A program made the translations under genes and the position numbers. From contig JAGXHE010000042.1 in assembly GCA_024636445.1 (NCBI GenBank), positions 1 through 59,901 of the forward strand: a DNA stretch of 59,901 bases, read 5' to 3'. The DNA is from Sulfitobacter sp. Its GTDB lineage: Bacteria; Pseudomonadota; Alphaproteobacteria; Rhodobacterales; Rhodobacteraceae. Below are positions 9,466 through 18,203 of the stretch, piece by piece. The stretch's first letter is position 1. Each line of letters begins with the position of its first letter. The notes beneath the pieces are model-generated. The model was not told the origin of the DNA. It saw only the letters and a list, made by a program, of their open reading frames with translations, and ran no database searches.

Positions 9466-10539
9466 ATGACTTTCACGAAACTGATGGCCACGGCGGCATT
9501 GACGCTGGGTCTTGCAACCGGCGCCTTTGCCCAAGAAAAGACCAAGGTGGGCTTTGTCTATGTAGGCCCCGTGGGCGACGGCGGCTGGACCTATGAACAC
9601 AACCAGGCCCGTCTGGCCTTAGAAGAAGAGTTCGGCGACCAAGTCGAAACCGTCTTCGTCGAAAGCGTGGCCGAAGGCCCCGACAGCGAACGTGTGATGA
9701 CGCAGATGGCGCTGGACGGTGCCGATCTGATCTTTACCACCTCGTTTGGCTATATGGACCCGACCATCAACGTCGCGGCCAAATTTCCCGATGTGAAATT
9801 CGAGCATGCAACCGGCTACAAACGCGCCGACAACGTGTCGACCTATTCGGCACGCTTTTACGAAGGCCGTGCCATTCAGGGCCACATCGCAGGCTCGATG
9901 ACGGAATCCAACATCATCGGCTACATCGGTTCGTTCCCGATCCCCGAAGTGATCCGGGGCATCAACTCGGCCTATATCCACGCGAAAAAGGTCAACCCGG
10001 ACGTCGAGTTCAAGATCATCTGGGCCTACACATGGTTTGACCCAGCCAAGGAAGCAGACGCTGCCAAGGTTCTGATCGAACAGGGCGCCGACGTGATCTT
10101 GCAGCACACCGATTCGACAGCGCCCCAAGCGGCCGCACAAGAAGCGGGCGACGTGATCACCTTTGGTCAGGCATCCGACATGATCCAGTACGCGCCAATG
10201 CCGCGCGTGTCCTCGATCATCGACGATTGGGCCCCTTACTACATCGCCCGCACCAAGGCGGTGATGGACGGCACATGGACGTCGACAGACACATGGGACG
10301 GCATCGGTCCGGGCATGGTTGGCATCGGCGAGATTTCGGACGCCGTTCCAGCCGAGGTCAAAGCCGAGGCGCTGGCAATGAAGGACGCGATTGCATCGGG
10401 TGAATACCACCCCTTCACCGGCCCGCTGAAAAAGCAGGACGGCAGCGACTGGCTGGCCGAAGGCGAAACAGCTGATGACGGCACGCTGGCCGGCATGAAC
10501 TTTTACATCGAAGGTCTGACAGGCGAAATCCCACAATAA
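9466..10539 (+). CDS. BMP-family periplasmic substrate-binding protein (purine/nucleoside import)
   Basis: This periplasmic lipoprotein-like binding protein of the BMP/PnrA family has 357 residues. It begins with a classical cleavable signal peptide ending ATGAFAQ (about residue 23) with no lipobox Cys. The mature start KVGFVYVGPVGDGGWTYEHN is characteristic of BMP proteins, and FTTSFGYMDP, HIAGSMT and IGYIGSFPIPEVIRG match family positions that line the nucleoside site. The start at 9466 follows GGGAG by nine bases; the upstream in-frame ATG is inside the permease. It is last in the xdh operon and is followed by a strong terminator. The ligand is inferred to be a purine or purine nucleoside from the linked xdh genes. 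Confidence 0.9.
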   Translation: MTFTKLMATAALTLGLATGAFAQEKTKVGFVYVGPVGDGGWTYEHNQARLALEEEFGDQVETVFVESVAEGPDSERVMTQMALDGADLIFTTSFGYMDPTINVAAKFPDVKFEHATGYKRADNVSTYSARFYEGRAIQGHIAGSMTESNIIGYIGSFPIPEVIRGINSAYIHAKKVNPDVEFKIIWAYTWFDPAKEADAAKVLIEQGADVILQHTDSTAPQAAAQEAGDVITFGQASDMIQYAPMPRVSSIIDDWAPYYIARTKAVMDGTWTSTDTWDGIGPGMVGIGEISDAVPAEVKAEALAMKDAIASGEYHPFTGPLKKQDGSDWLAEGETADDGTLAGMNFYIEGLTGEIPQ

Positions 10540-10562
10540 TCTAAGACTTCCCTGAAATGCTG

Positions 10563-10593
10563 AAAGGCCCCGGTATCTTCCGGGGCCTTTTTT
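10563..10593 (+). terminator. Rho-independent terminator closing the purine operon
   Basis: The 11-bp perfect stem AAAGGCCCCGG / CCGGGGCCTTT has a 6-base loop and continues into TTT (six T in all at the 3' side). The A-run on the 5' side lets it also act for the convergent minus-strand gene. Confidence 0.93.
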
Positions 10594-10620
10594 ATGCTTG
10601 GTTATCACCAACAATGCAGA

Positions 10621-11274
10621 TCAGTGGGCCATCATCTCGGCTGCGATCTCTTCACCACTCAGCGACGAAGGGTAATAGGTGGGCCAGTTGGTCACCTCGT
10701 CGAGCAGCCCCGCGCGGTCGTCACCCCAATACAAGTGATAGTGCCCAGCCGTTTGCGGGGCGATGGCGTGATCACTGAACTGGATGAACGCCGGAGCCTG
10801 CGCATCGCCAGCAGTCTTTTCAAAGACGTACCGCACACCTCGGTTGCCCGCCTTGTAGGTCAGGATCTCGTAGCCGTCGCTCTCATAAATGCCGCCAAAG
10901 GTCCCGCCATCTTGCGAGAAGGTCACGCTGTCGCCTTCAAAGACGATACGATCGACATCTGTTTGATAGCCGACCTCGTACATGGCGCGGTAGTCTTGCG
11001 CAGACTTTTCGCCCTCTTCGGCCTTGTGGGTCATGACCTTGTCCAGTGTCCCGTCCAGCAAAAACGGATAGACCGATTGCCAATCGCCCTGCCAGTCAGC
11101 CAGCGTGCGCGGGGCGATCTGGTCGTTGTCGAAATGGCCGCTATAGATGTCATCGGCGTCATGTTCATGATCGTGGGTGTGGGCTGCAGTTTCCTGTGCC
11201 TGCACCTGTGGTGCGGACAGGACCAAAGCCCCCAATGCTGCGACAGCAAAATGTTTGGTGAACGACGTATGCAT
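10621..11274 (-). CDS. zinT: ZinT-family periplasmic metal-binding protein
   Basis: This 217-residue exported protein of the ZinT/YodA lipocalin-like family binds zinc in the periplasm and hands it to ZnuABC during zinc shortage. A signal peptide ends near APQVQAQ. It is followed by a His/Asp-rich flexible arm (HTHDHEHDADD, residues 32-42) before the conserved LADWQGDWQSVYPF. Core residues YVFEKT, FQFSDH-like (FIQFSDH) and HYHLYWGDD carry the metal-site histidines expected for ZinT. The C-terminus has NWPTYYPSSLSGEEIAAEMM, also family-typical. It is monocistronic and convergent with the purine operon. A Zur-like palindrome lies about 45 bp upstream, consistent with derepression under zinc limitation. 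Confidence 0.9.
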   Translation of the reverse strand: MHTSFTKHFAVAALGALVLSAPQVQAQETAAHTHDHEHDADDIYSGHFDNDQIAPRTLADWQGDWQSVYPFLLDGTLDKVMTHKAEEGEKSAQDYRAMYEVGYQTDVDRIVFEGDSVTFSQDGGTFGGIYESDGYEILTYKAGNRGVRYVFEKTAGDAQAPAFIQFSDHAIAPQTAGHYHLYWGDDRAGLLDEVTNWPTYYPSSLSGEEIAAEMMAH

Positions 11275-11319
11275 AAGTGTACCTCTCTTTGGGAATGCAG
11301 CGCAGATATGTCATGATTC

Positions 11320-11332
11320 GTTACGATATAAC
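11320..11332 (-). promoter_or_regulatory. Putative Zur operator upstream of zinT
   Basis: GTTACGATATAAC is an imperfect dyad (GTTA...TAAC) inside an AT-rich stretch 46-58 bp before the zinT start. Alphaproteobacterial Zur sites are recalled as GTTATAATATAAC-like; 11 of 13 bases agree. The gene it precedes is the classic Zur target. Confidence 0.55.
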
Positions 11333-11382
11333 ATATCTTAAATTCCACTTTCATTGCGGATACGTGATCTAGCCTCAGACAG

Positions 11383-11517
11383 ATGTCCCGCCCCGTCGAA
11401 CTCAAGGTCGATGGCAATCTGAACACCAAGACGCGCGAAATAGAGATCCGCCCTCACGTCACGCCCCTGCGAAACTGGTTTCCAAGGGGCAGCGGCCATG
11501 CCAACCTGCGCGTATGA
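11383..11517 (+). CDS. Possible 44-residue small protein preceding the GST gene
   Basis: An ATG-initiated frame ends in a TGA that overlaps the ATG of the GST gene (ATGA), the same coupling used by neighbouring operons. The product (MSRPVELKVDGNLNTKTREI then EIRPHVTP...) is not recognised and has no membrane segment. No strong ribosome-binding site is visible. It could be a real small protein, a remnant, or chance. Confidence 0.3.
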   Translation: MSRPVELKVDGNLNTKTREIEIRPHVTPLRNWFPRGSGHANLRV

Positions 11518-12122
11518 TTACATTGCATCACCTCAACCGGTCCCGCTCTCATCGTATCTTGTGGCTGCTTGAAGAGGTGGGCGTCGAGTACACGGTCAAA
11601 CACTACAAACGCGATGCGAAAACCAACCTTGCCCCGCCGGAACTGACCGAGATCCATCCGTTGGGCAAATCCCCCATGATCGAAATGGATGGCCGTCTGA
11701 TCACCGAAAGCGCCGCTATTGTCGAGCTGATCTGCGCCAAGCACGCGCCCGAACTGGTGCCCGCAAAGGACAACCCGGCCTATGTACAGCATCTGGAGTT
11801 GATGCACTTTGCCGAAGGGTCGGCCATGACCCCGATCCTGCTGAAACTCTATGTCGGACGGCTGGGCGATGCCGGTGCGCCACTGCACCCGCGCATCCAT
11901 CAGCAGTTGGATGCGCACTACGGCTACATGAACGACGTACTGCGTCCCTCGGGCCATTTCGTACTGGATGATCTGTCGGCCGCCGACATCATGCTGAGCT
12001 TTCCCGCCGAGATCGCGATGATGCAGGACCGCGCAAAGGATTTCCCGCGTCTGGCCGATTTCGTCGAACGCATCCACGCCCGTCCGGCCTATCAGCGGGC
12101 CACCGCGCAGGGTGCGGACTAA
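11514..12122 (+). CDS. Glutathione S-transferase family protein
   Basis: This 202-residue cytoplasmic GST has an N-terminal thioredoxin-like domain (residues 1-78) starting ITLHHLNRSRSHRILWLLEE. That pattern is found in beta/fungal Ure2-like GSTs, with SRSHRI in the active-site turn. The cis-Pro and glutathione-contact motif GKSPMIEMDG and LITESAAIVELI follow. The C-terminal helical domain has VLDDLSAADIMLSFP, the usual N-capping motif (S-A-A-D). Length and layout are normal. The substrate is unknown. The next gene, an aldo/keto reductase, starts 62 bp later. Confidence 0.88.
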   Translation: MITLHHLNRSRSHRILWLLEEVGVEYTVKHYKRDAKTNLAPPELTEIHPLGKSPMIEMDGRLITESAAIVELICAKHAPELVPAKDNPAYVQHLELMHFAEGSAMTPILLKLYVGRLGDAGAPLHPRIHQQLDAHYGYMNDVLRPSGHFVLDDLSAADIMLSFPAEIAMMQDRAKDFPRLADFVERIHARPAYQRATAQGAD

Positions 12123-12184
12123 GAGGGCCGCACCTCAGGCACCTCCCCATTGCGCACCTGCCATGGGCGTGCCAACCTCGTGTC

Positions 12185-13117
12185 ATGACACAGCTTACCT
12201 CTCCCGATGGCACCCCGGCCAGCCGCCTGACCTTTGGCGCGATGCAGTTTGGCGGCACCGCCGATGCGGACGCCTCCCGCGCCATGTTCGATGCCTGCCG
12301 CAGCGCGGGCATCACCCATTTCGACACCGCATATCTTTATACCGAAGGGCGGTCGGAAACCCTGCTGGCCCACATGATCGCCGCCGAACGTGACAGCCTG
12401 CTGATCGCCACCAAGGTCGCCTATGCGGGCGGAGCCAGCCGTATCAACATCCTCGAGCAGTTCGATATGTCGCGCAAACGGCTGCAACTGGACACGGTCG
12501 ATCTGCTTTATATACACCGGTTTGACCCAGACACGCCGCTGGAGGAAACCATCGATGCGCTGGCCCACCTGCAGGCGCAGGGCGCTATCCGCTATATCGG
12601 CGTGTCGAACTTTTCCGCCTGGCAAGTGATGAAGGCGCAAGCCATCGCCGCCCGCTTTGAGACCCGCATCAACGTGGTCCAGCCGATGTACAATCTGGTG
12701 AAACGTCAGGCCGAGGTCGAGATCATCCCGATGTGTGTAGACCAGCACATCGACGTGGTGCCCTACTCGCCGCTTGGCGGCGGGTTGCTGACCGGCAAAT
12801 ATGCATCGGGCGGCACTGGCAGGCTTAGCACCGATGACCGATACGCCATGCGCTACGGCGTGCCGTGGATGCACCAGACCGCCGCTGATCTGGCCGACTT
12901 GGCAGGCGAGATGGACGTGGCCCCCGCAACCTTGGCCGTAGCATGGGCGGCAGCGCATCCCGCCCGTCCGCACCCGATCATTTCGGGCCGCAGCGTCGAA
13001 CAGTTACAACCGTCGCTGGCTGCACAAGGCTTTGACATGACGCCCGACCTCTACGACCGCATCACCGCCTTGTCGCAAACCCCGCCGCCCGCAACCGACC
13101 GGCTTGACGACAGATGA
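12185..13117 (+). CDS. Aldo/keto reductase
   Basis: This is an NADPH-dependent carbonyl reductase fold (TIM barrel), 310 residues. The catalytic tetrad is visible: Asp and Tyr in FDTAYLYTEGRSE, Lys in IATKVAY and His in LLYIHRFD. The family motif IRYIGVSNFSAWQ and the C-terminal cofactor loop IISGRSVEQL are also present. It starts at an ATG directly after GTGTC with weak ribosome-binding sequence and overlaps the next gene (ATGA), so the two probably form one unit. The substrate cannot be told. Confidence 0.9.
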   Translation: MTQLTSPDGTPASRLTFGAMQFGGTADADASRAMFDACRSAGITHFDTAYLYTEGRSETLLAHMIAAERDSLLIATKVAYAGGASRINILEQFDMSRKRLQLDTVDLLYIHRFDPDTPLEETIDALAHLQAQGAIRYIGVSNFSAWQVMKAQAIAARFETRINVVQPMYNLVKRQAEVEIIPMCVDQHIDVVPYSPLGGGLLTGKYASGGTGRLSTDDRYAMRYGVPWMHQTAADLADLAGEMDVAPATLAVAWAAAHPARPHPIISGRSVEQLQPSLAAQGFDMTPDLYDRITALSQTPPPATDRLDDR

Positions 13118-14178
13118 GCGACTTTATCGTCATCGGCGGCGGCATCGCGGGTATTTCCGCTGCTGCACGGCTATCGGCACATGGGACAGTGACGGTGCTG
13201 GAGGGCGAGGAGGCGCTTGGCTATCACGCCTCGGGCCGTTCGGCCGCGCTGTTTGAAAAGAACTACGGGTTGCCGTCGGTCATAGCTTTGAACCACGCGA
13301 GCGACGCCTACCACCAGCCCTATCTCAGCCCGCGCGGCTTCATGCTGGTGGCGCGGGCTGGCGAAGATGCAGGGTTCGACGCGGACGCGGCCAAGCTGAA
13401 ATGCCCCGAGATTTCGGTGGACGACGCCCGCGCAATCGTCCCGATCCTGAACGACCAGATCACCCGCGCCGCCTATCACGACGAAGCTTACGACATCGAC
13501 ACCGACCGGATGATTCAGGACTTTGCCAAACAGGTGCGCAGCAATGGCGGACAGGTGCTGACCAAAGCACCCGTGTCGCAGATTTCGTTTGCGGATGGCC
13601 GATGGACCGTGACCGCAGGCGGGCAGGATCACCGTGCCGCGACGCTGGTCAACGCTGCGGGCGCGTGGGCCGATCAGATTGCCCAGATGGCCGGCATCGC
13701 GCCCATCGGCCTGACCCCGTTCCGCCGGTCGATGGCCCGCATCCCCGCGCCCGACGGGCATGACGTCAGCAACTGGCCAATCTTCTTTGGCGTCAATGAA
13801 ACATGGTACGCCAAGCCCGACGCAGGGTCGCTGCTGGTCTCGCCCGCCGAAGAATACGCGACCACGCCCCACGACGCATGGCCCGACGACATGGTGCTGG
13901 CCGAAGGGCTGGACCGCTACAGCCAGCACGTCACGACCGAGGTCACCCGGCTCGAAGCGTCATGGGCCGGGTTGCGCAGTTTCGCCCCGGACCGCACGCT
14001 GGTGCTGGGCCGCGATCCGGCAAACCCCGCCTTTGTCTGGTGCGCGGGTCAGGGCGGATACGGTTTTCAAACGGCGCCCGCAGCCTCGCAACTGCTGGCC
14101 GATCTGGTCGCCGGGCAAGCGCCGCAGATCGACGCCGAAACCGTGGCGTCCCTCTCGCCTGCCCGCTTTCACCATTAA
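13114..14178 (+). CDS. FAD-dependent oxidoreductase, DAO family (D-amino-acid/glycine oxidase-like)
   Basis: This 354-residue flavoprotein has an N-terminal Rossmann motif, IVIGGGIAGISAAARL (residues 5-20). A second FAD contact GYHASGRSAALFE follows, with ATLVNAAGAWADQIA in the middle and a C-terminal GQGGYGFQTAPA that closes on the isoalloxazine. These are features of the DAO superfamily, closest in feel to glycine/sarcosine/D-amino-acid oxidases. There is no signal peptide, so it is cytoplasmic. It is coupled by ATGA overlap to the aldo/keto reductase, suggesting successive steps on one substrate, but no pathway is evident. Confidence 0.88.
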   Translation: MSDFIVIGGGIAGISAAARLSAHGTVTVLEGEEALGYHASGRSAALFEKNYGLPSVIALNHASDAYHQPYLSPRGFMLVARAGEDAGFDADAAKLKCPEISVDDARAIVPILNDQITRAAYHDEAYDIDTDRMIQDFAKQVRSNGGQVLTKAPVSQISFADGRWTVTAGGQDHRAATLVNAAGAWADQIAQMAGIAPIGLTPFRRSMARIPAPDGHDVSNWPIFFGVNETWYAKPDAGSLLVSPAEEYATTPHDAWPDDMVLAEGLDRYSQHVTTEVTRLEASWAGLRSFAPDRTLVLGRDPANPAFVWCAGQGGYGFQTAPAASQLLADLVAGQAPQIDAETVASLSPARFHH

Positions 14179-14199
14179 GCCCTTTGGAGGCCCGCCCGT

Positions 14200-14991
14200 A
14201 TGTCACTGACCCGCCGACTTGCCCTGCTGAGCCTGATGGCACTGGCCGCCTGTGGTGCACAGCGCTCCGGCACGCCGCCCGCGCCTGACGGATTGATCTT
14301 CGCGCCCAATTTTGCAGATGTGCACCCGGTCGATTTTCGTGGCCGCACACCACAAGCCTATTCGGTGCAAGGCATCGACGCGGCCCGCTTCCAGACGTCG
14401 ATCGACTGGAACACGGCGCGGCGCAACGGCGTGAACTTTGCCTTTCTCAAAGCGACCGAAGGCGGCGATCTGCTGGACCCTGCCTTTGACGATCACTGGC
14501 GCGAAGCGGGCCGTGCAGGGGTCGAACGCGGGGCCTATCATTTTTACTATTTCTGCACCTCGCCCGAGGATCAGGCGCGCTGGTTCATCCGAAACGTGCC
14601 GCGCACGCCGGGCATGTTGCCGCCCGTGCTGGACATGGAATGGAACCCGCTCTCGCCCACCTGTGCCCACATCCGCCCGCACGCAGGAGAGGTGCGCGAA
14701 CAGATGCGCCGCTGGATCAAGATCGTCGAAGCGCATTATGGCCTGCGCCCGATTATCTACACCACTCCGAAATTCTTCGAGGAAAACGACCTGCGCGCGT
14801 TTCGTGGCTATGATTTCTGGCTGCGTTCGACTGCCAGAAACGTGTCCGAGGCCTATCCCGGACAGCGCTGGCGCTTCTGGCAATATTCGGCCACCGGCAT
14901 CATTCCCGGCATCGTGGGCCAGGTGGACCTGAATGTCTTTAACGGCAGCCGTCAGCAGTGGGTCACATGGCTGGCCTCGCACAAGCTGTGA
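14200..14991 (+). CDS. GH25-family lysozyme-like lipoprotein
   Basis: This is a predicted peptidoglycan muramidase of glycoside hydrolase family 25, 263 residues. The signal peptide ends in a lipobox (LAAC, Cys18), so it should be lipid-anchored. The catalytic face is readable: GIDAARFQTSIDW (first Asp), NFAFLKATEGGDLLDPAF, GAYHFYYFC and PVLDMEW with the Asp-x-Glu pair. RPIIYTTPKFF and FWQYSATGIIPGIVGQVDLN close the barrel. The gene follows GGAGG by ten bases. Its stop is immediately next to the stop of the convergent flavoprotein, with no space for a terminator. Confidence 0.9.
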   Translation: MSLTRRLALLSLMALAACGAQRSGTPPAPDGLIFAPNFADVHPVDFRGRTPQAYSVQGIDAARFQTSIDWNTARRNGVNFAFLKATEGGDLLDPAFDDHWREAGRAGVERGAYHFYYFCTSPEDQARWFIRNVPRTPGMLPPVLDMEWNPLSPTCAHIRPHAGEVREQMRRWIKIVEAHYGLRPIIYTTPKFFEENDLRAFRGYDFWLRSTARNVSEAYPGQRWRFWQYSATGIIPGIVGQVDLNVFNGSRQQWVTWLASHKL

Positions 14992-16395
14992 TCAGACGGT
15001 AACGACCTTTCCGGGGTTCAGAATGTTGTCGGGGTCCAGCGCGCGCTTGATCGCGATCATCACCTCGGTCGCCCCGCCCAGTTCCTTGACCAGATAGGGC
15101 ATCTTGCCCTGCCCGATCCCGTGCTCGCCGGTGCAGGTGCCGTCCATCGCAATTGCCGTCTCTGCCAGCCAGCTGACATAGCCTGCGGCCTTCTCCATCT
15201 CTTCAGGGCTGCCTTCATCGACCAACAGCAGCGAATGGAAATTGCCGTCGCCCACGTGGCCAACCATGGGGGCTATGAGCCCCAGTTCAGCCAACCGGTC
15301 CTGCGCCGCGCCCACGATCTCGGCCAACCGCGAGATCGGCACGCAGACGTCCGTCGAAATCCCCTTGGCACCGGGTCGCAGGCCCAGCGACGCCCAATAG
15401 GCGTTGTGCCGCGCCTTCCACAGCGCATTGCGCTCCTCGGTGCTGGTGGTGGCGGTGTAACCGGTGCCGCCAAACTCGTCGGCAATCTCCCCGAAGGTTT
15501 CAGCCTGCTCAACCACGCCCGCGTCCGAGCCATGGAATTCAAGCAGCAACAACGGCGTTTCCGGCAGGTCCAGCCCGGAATAGGCGTTGCACGCCTTCAC
15601 CTGCAGCGCGTCCAGCAGTTCGATCCGCGCCACCGGAACGCCGAACTGGATCACCTGCATCACCGTCCGACAGGCCGCCTCGACCGACGGAAACGAACAG
15701 CGCGCCGAGCTGATGGCCTCGGGAATGCCCTGCAATTTCAACGTGATTTCCGTGATGATGCCCAGCGTGCCCTCGGACCCGATCAACAGCCGCGTCAGAT
15801 CATAGCCAGCCGAAGATTTCTTGGCCCGCTGAGCGGTGCGGATGATCCGACCGTCGGCCATCACCACCTCCAGAGCCAGCACATTGTCCTTCATCGTGCC
15901 ATAGCGCACCGCGTTGGTGCCCGAAGCCCGCGTTGCCGCCATACCGCCCAGCGACGCATTGGCACCGGGGTCAATGGGAAAAAACAGGCCCTGATCGCGC
16001 AGGTGGGTGTTCAGGGCTTCGCGCGTCACGCCGGGCTGTATCACGCAATCCAGATCTTCGGCGTGGACGGTCAAGACCCGGTCCATCTGCATCAGGTCGA
16101 TGGAAATCCCCCCCGCAGGCGCGTTCACGTGCCCTTCAAGCGATGTTCCGGTGCCAAAGGCGATAATCGGCACCTTGTGTGCGGCGCACACTTTGACGAT
16201 GTCGGACACGTCTTGGGTCGATCGAGCGAACACTACACCATCGGGCATCTGGTTCTCGATCCACGTCGTCGTGTGCCCGTGCTGTGCGCGCATCGCGGCG
16301 CTGGTCTGGAACCGGTCCCCGAATTGCTGTTTCAGCACGCCCATGACGGTTTCGATGCCGCTTTCGTTGCGCGGCAAATCAATCGCTTGCACCAT
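14992..16395 (-). CDS. FAD-linked D-2-hydroxyacid dehydrogenase (D-lactate dehydrogenase, cytochrome type)
   Basis: This 467-residue GlcD/Dld-family flavoprotein oxidises a D-2-hydroxyacid to the 2-oxoacid and passes electrons to the quinone/cytochrome pool. FAD-binding PCMH-domain signatures are present: PIIAFGTGTSLEGHV, ISIDLMQMDRVL, DPGANASLGGMAATRASGTN and LIGSEGTLGIITEITLKL. The C-terminal domain has VGHVGDGNFHSLLLVD with metal/substrate histidines, GTCTGEHGIGQGKMPYL, and ends in LDPDNILNPGKV. It lacks Fe-S motifs. It is last in a three-gene minus-strand run, six bases after ggt. The substrate could be D-lactate, D-2-hydroxyglutarate or another hydroxyacid. The upstream hydroxyacid dehydrogenase suggests interconversion of oxo- and hydroxyacids. 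Confidence 0.9.
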   Translation of the reverse strand: MVQAIDLPRNESGIETVMGVLKQQFGDRFQTSAAMRAQHGHTTTWIENQMPDGVVFARSTQDVSDIVKVCAAHKVPIIAFGTGTSLEGHVNAPAGGISIDLMQMDRVLTVHAEDLDCVIQPGVTREALNTHLRDQGLFFPIDPGANASLGGMAATRASGTNAVRYGTMKDNVLALEVVMADGRIIRTAQRAKKSSAGYDLTRLLIGSEGTLGIITEITLKLQGIPEAISSARCSFPSVEAACRTVMQVIQFGVPVARIELLDALQVKACNAYSGLDLPETPLLLLEFHGSDAGVVEQAETFGEIADEFGGTGYTATTSTEERNALWKARHNAYWASLGLRPGAKGISTDVCVPISRLAEIVGAAQDRLAELGLIAPMVGHVGDGNFHSLLLVDEGSPEEMEKAAGYVSWLAETAIAMDGTCTGEHGIGQGKMPYLVKELGGATEVMIAIKRALDPDNILNPGKVVTV

Positions 16396-16401
16396 CTTGC
16401 T

Positions 16402-18180
16402 TCAGTCTCCCAGCGCGATGCCTTCGCGGCGCGGATCGGCGCCACCTTGCAGGACATCGCCGATTTCAATTGCATGAAGGCCGGAGTTCAACTCCTGCGT
16501 GCTCACTTCAAAGCCCATATCAGCCAAGGGGCCTTGCAGGTCGGCGGCGCTGGTGTCGGCCTCAAGGTCAAAGGCGCCGAACCGGTTCACCGCGTGGGGC
16601 ATCGCCACCGCCTGCTGCACGTCCATCCCCCACGCCAGATGCGCGATGATCGCCTGCGCCACATATCCGATGATACGGCTACCACCGGGGCTGCCGATGG
16701 CCAGCACGGGTGCGCCGTCCTGCATCACGATGGTCGGTGCCATCGACGACCGTGGCCGCTTGCCCGGTTCCAGCCGGTTGGCGATGGGCACACCGTCGGC
16801 ATGGGTGCGAAAACTGAAATCGGTCAGCTCGTTGTTCAGCAAAAAGCCCCTGACCATAAGGCGCGAGCCAAAGCCGTTTTCGATGGTCGTCGTCATCGAC
16901 GCCACATTGCCGTAGCTGTCCACGATCGAGATATGCGAGGTCGACGGCATCTCGATGCTTTCGTCATCGGCCCAGAGCATCGCGTGATCCCAGGCTGGCG
17001 ATCCGGGGCTGACTTCGGGCAGCGCATCATCGCCTGCCAGCAGCTTGGCCCGCTCGGCCAGATAGGCAGGATCTACCAGCCCCTTGGTTGGCATCGGGAC
17101 AAAATCACTGTCCGCCATGTACCGGCCACGGTCGGCAAAGGCCAGACGCGAGGCATCGCCGATCAGCCGCCATGCCTGCGGATCGGCTGGGCCTAGTGCC
17201 GCCAGATCATAGCTGTCGAGCATCCCCAATATCTGCCCCACGGTCAGCCCACCTGATGAGGGCGGCCCCATCCCGCAGACGTCATGGCCCTGAAACGGCG
17301 CACAGACGGCGGGGCGTTCACGCGCGGAATACAGGCTGAAATCCATCGTCGTCAAAAGCCCCCCCGCAGGCACGGCTGCGTTCACCGTGTCGACGATGTC
17401 GCGGGCAATCTCTCCGGTGTAAAAAGCCTCTTGATCATCTGCCAGCATCTGCAACGTGTCGGCATAGTCCAAATTGGCCAGCCGCGCACCTGCCTGCAAC
17501 GGCTGGCCGTCTGGCAGGAAATAGCGGGCCGTGCTCTCGAACCGCGCCAGACGCTCGGCATCGGCGGCGATCAGACCGGCCAGACGCGGCGATACGTCAA
17601 AGCCGCCCTGCGCCAGCGTGATCGCGGGTTGCAGCAGGTCTGCCCAATCGCGGTTGCCCCACTTGTCGTGGGCAGAGGCCAACAGCGCAGGCGTTCCGGG
17701 CACGCCAACCGACAGACCGCCGACGACGGCATCGTAGAACGACAGCGGCGCGCCACTTGCATCCTGAAACCGGGTCGGCGTCGCGGCCAGAGGGGCCGTT
17801 TCGCGCCCGTCCAGCGTGGTCAGTTCGCCACTGGCCGCATCATACCAGACCAGAAACGCCCCACCGCCAAGGCCAGAGCTTTGCGGCTCGACCAGTCCCA
17901 GAACCGTCTGCACGGCCACCAGCGCATCCGCAGCCGTACCCCCTGCAGCCAGCACATCCGCGCCTGCCTGAACCGCATGGGGGTTGGCCGCGGCCACCAT
18001 CCACGTCTTGCCGATGACAGGAACACCGTCATCTTTGGCCTGCAACGCGGCGGCCACCTGCGGCGACATCGCGGCAAAGCCACCCGTGGTCGCCACCTCG
18101 GGCTGGACTGTGTCGGCAGCCTGTTGGGCCACAGCGGACCCCGCTGCCAACGCGGCGATCAAAGTCAGTGTCTTGCGCAT
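16402..18180 (-). CDS. ggt: Gamma-glutamyltransferase (periplasmic)
   Basis: This is the Ntn-hydrolase that cleaves gamma-glutamyl bonds of glutathione and related peptides after self-processing, 592 residues. The signal peptide ends near GSAVAQQ. The large-subunit marker PQSSGLGGGAFLVWYD and DGRETAP (glutamate contact Arg) are present. The small subunit would begin at the Thr of STSHISIVD (about residue 398), the autocleavage and catalytic nucleophile. GFGSRLMVRGFLLNNELTDF and PGKRPRSSMAPTIV follow. GGGGGAGG precedes the ATG. It lies between two hydroxyacid dehydrogenases in one orientation; the metabolic link is unclear. Confidence 0.93.
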   Translation of the reverse strand: MRKTLTLIAALAAGSAVAQQAADTVQPEVATTGGFAAMSPQVAAALQAKDDGVPVIGKTWMVAAANPHAVQAGADVLAAGGTAADALVAVQTVLGLVEPQSSGLGGGAFLVWYDAASGELTTLDGRETAPLAATPTRFQDASGAPLSFYDAVVGGLSVGVPGTPALLASAHDKWGNRDWADLLQPAITLAQGGFDVSPRLAGLIAADAERLARFESTARYFLPDGQPLQAGARLANLDYADTLQMLADDQEAFYTGEIARDIVDTVNAAVPAGGLLTTMDFSLYSARERPAVCAPFQGHDVCGMGPPSSGGLTVGQILGMLDSYDLAALGPADPQAWRLIGDASRLAFADRGRYMADSDFVPMPTKGLVDPAYLAERAKLLAGDDALPEVSPGSPAWDHAMLWADDESIEMPSTSHISIVDSYGNVASMTTTIENGFGSRLMVRGFLLNNELTDFSFRTHADGVPIANRLEPGKRPRSSMAPTIVMQDGAPVLAIGSPGGSRIIGYVAQAIIAHLAWGMDVQQAVAMPHAVNRFGAFDLEADTSAADLQGPLADMGFEVSTQELNSGLHAIEIGDVLQGGADPRREGIALGD

Positions 18181-18203
18181 CCTGTCCTCCCCCTAACCGA
18201 AAC

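Noticed and set aside
15121-17196. 691-codon open frame on the plus strand
   Set aside because: It is antisense to the D-lactate-dehydrogenase-type and ggt genes, is rich in His/Arg as high-GC shadow frames are, and has no motif.
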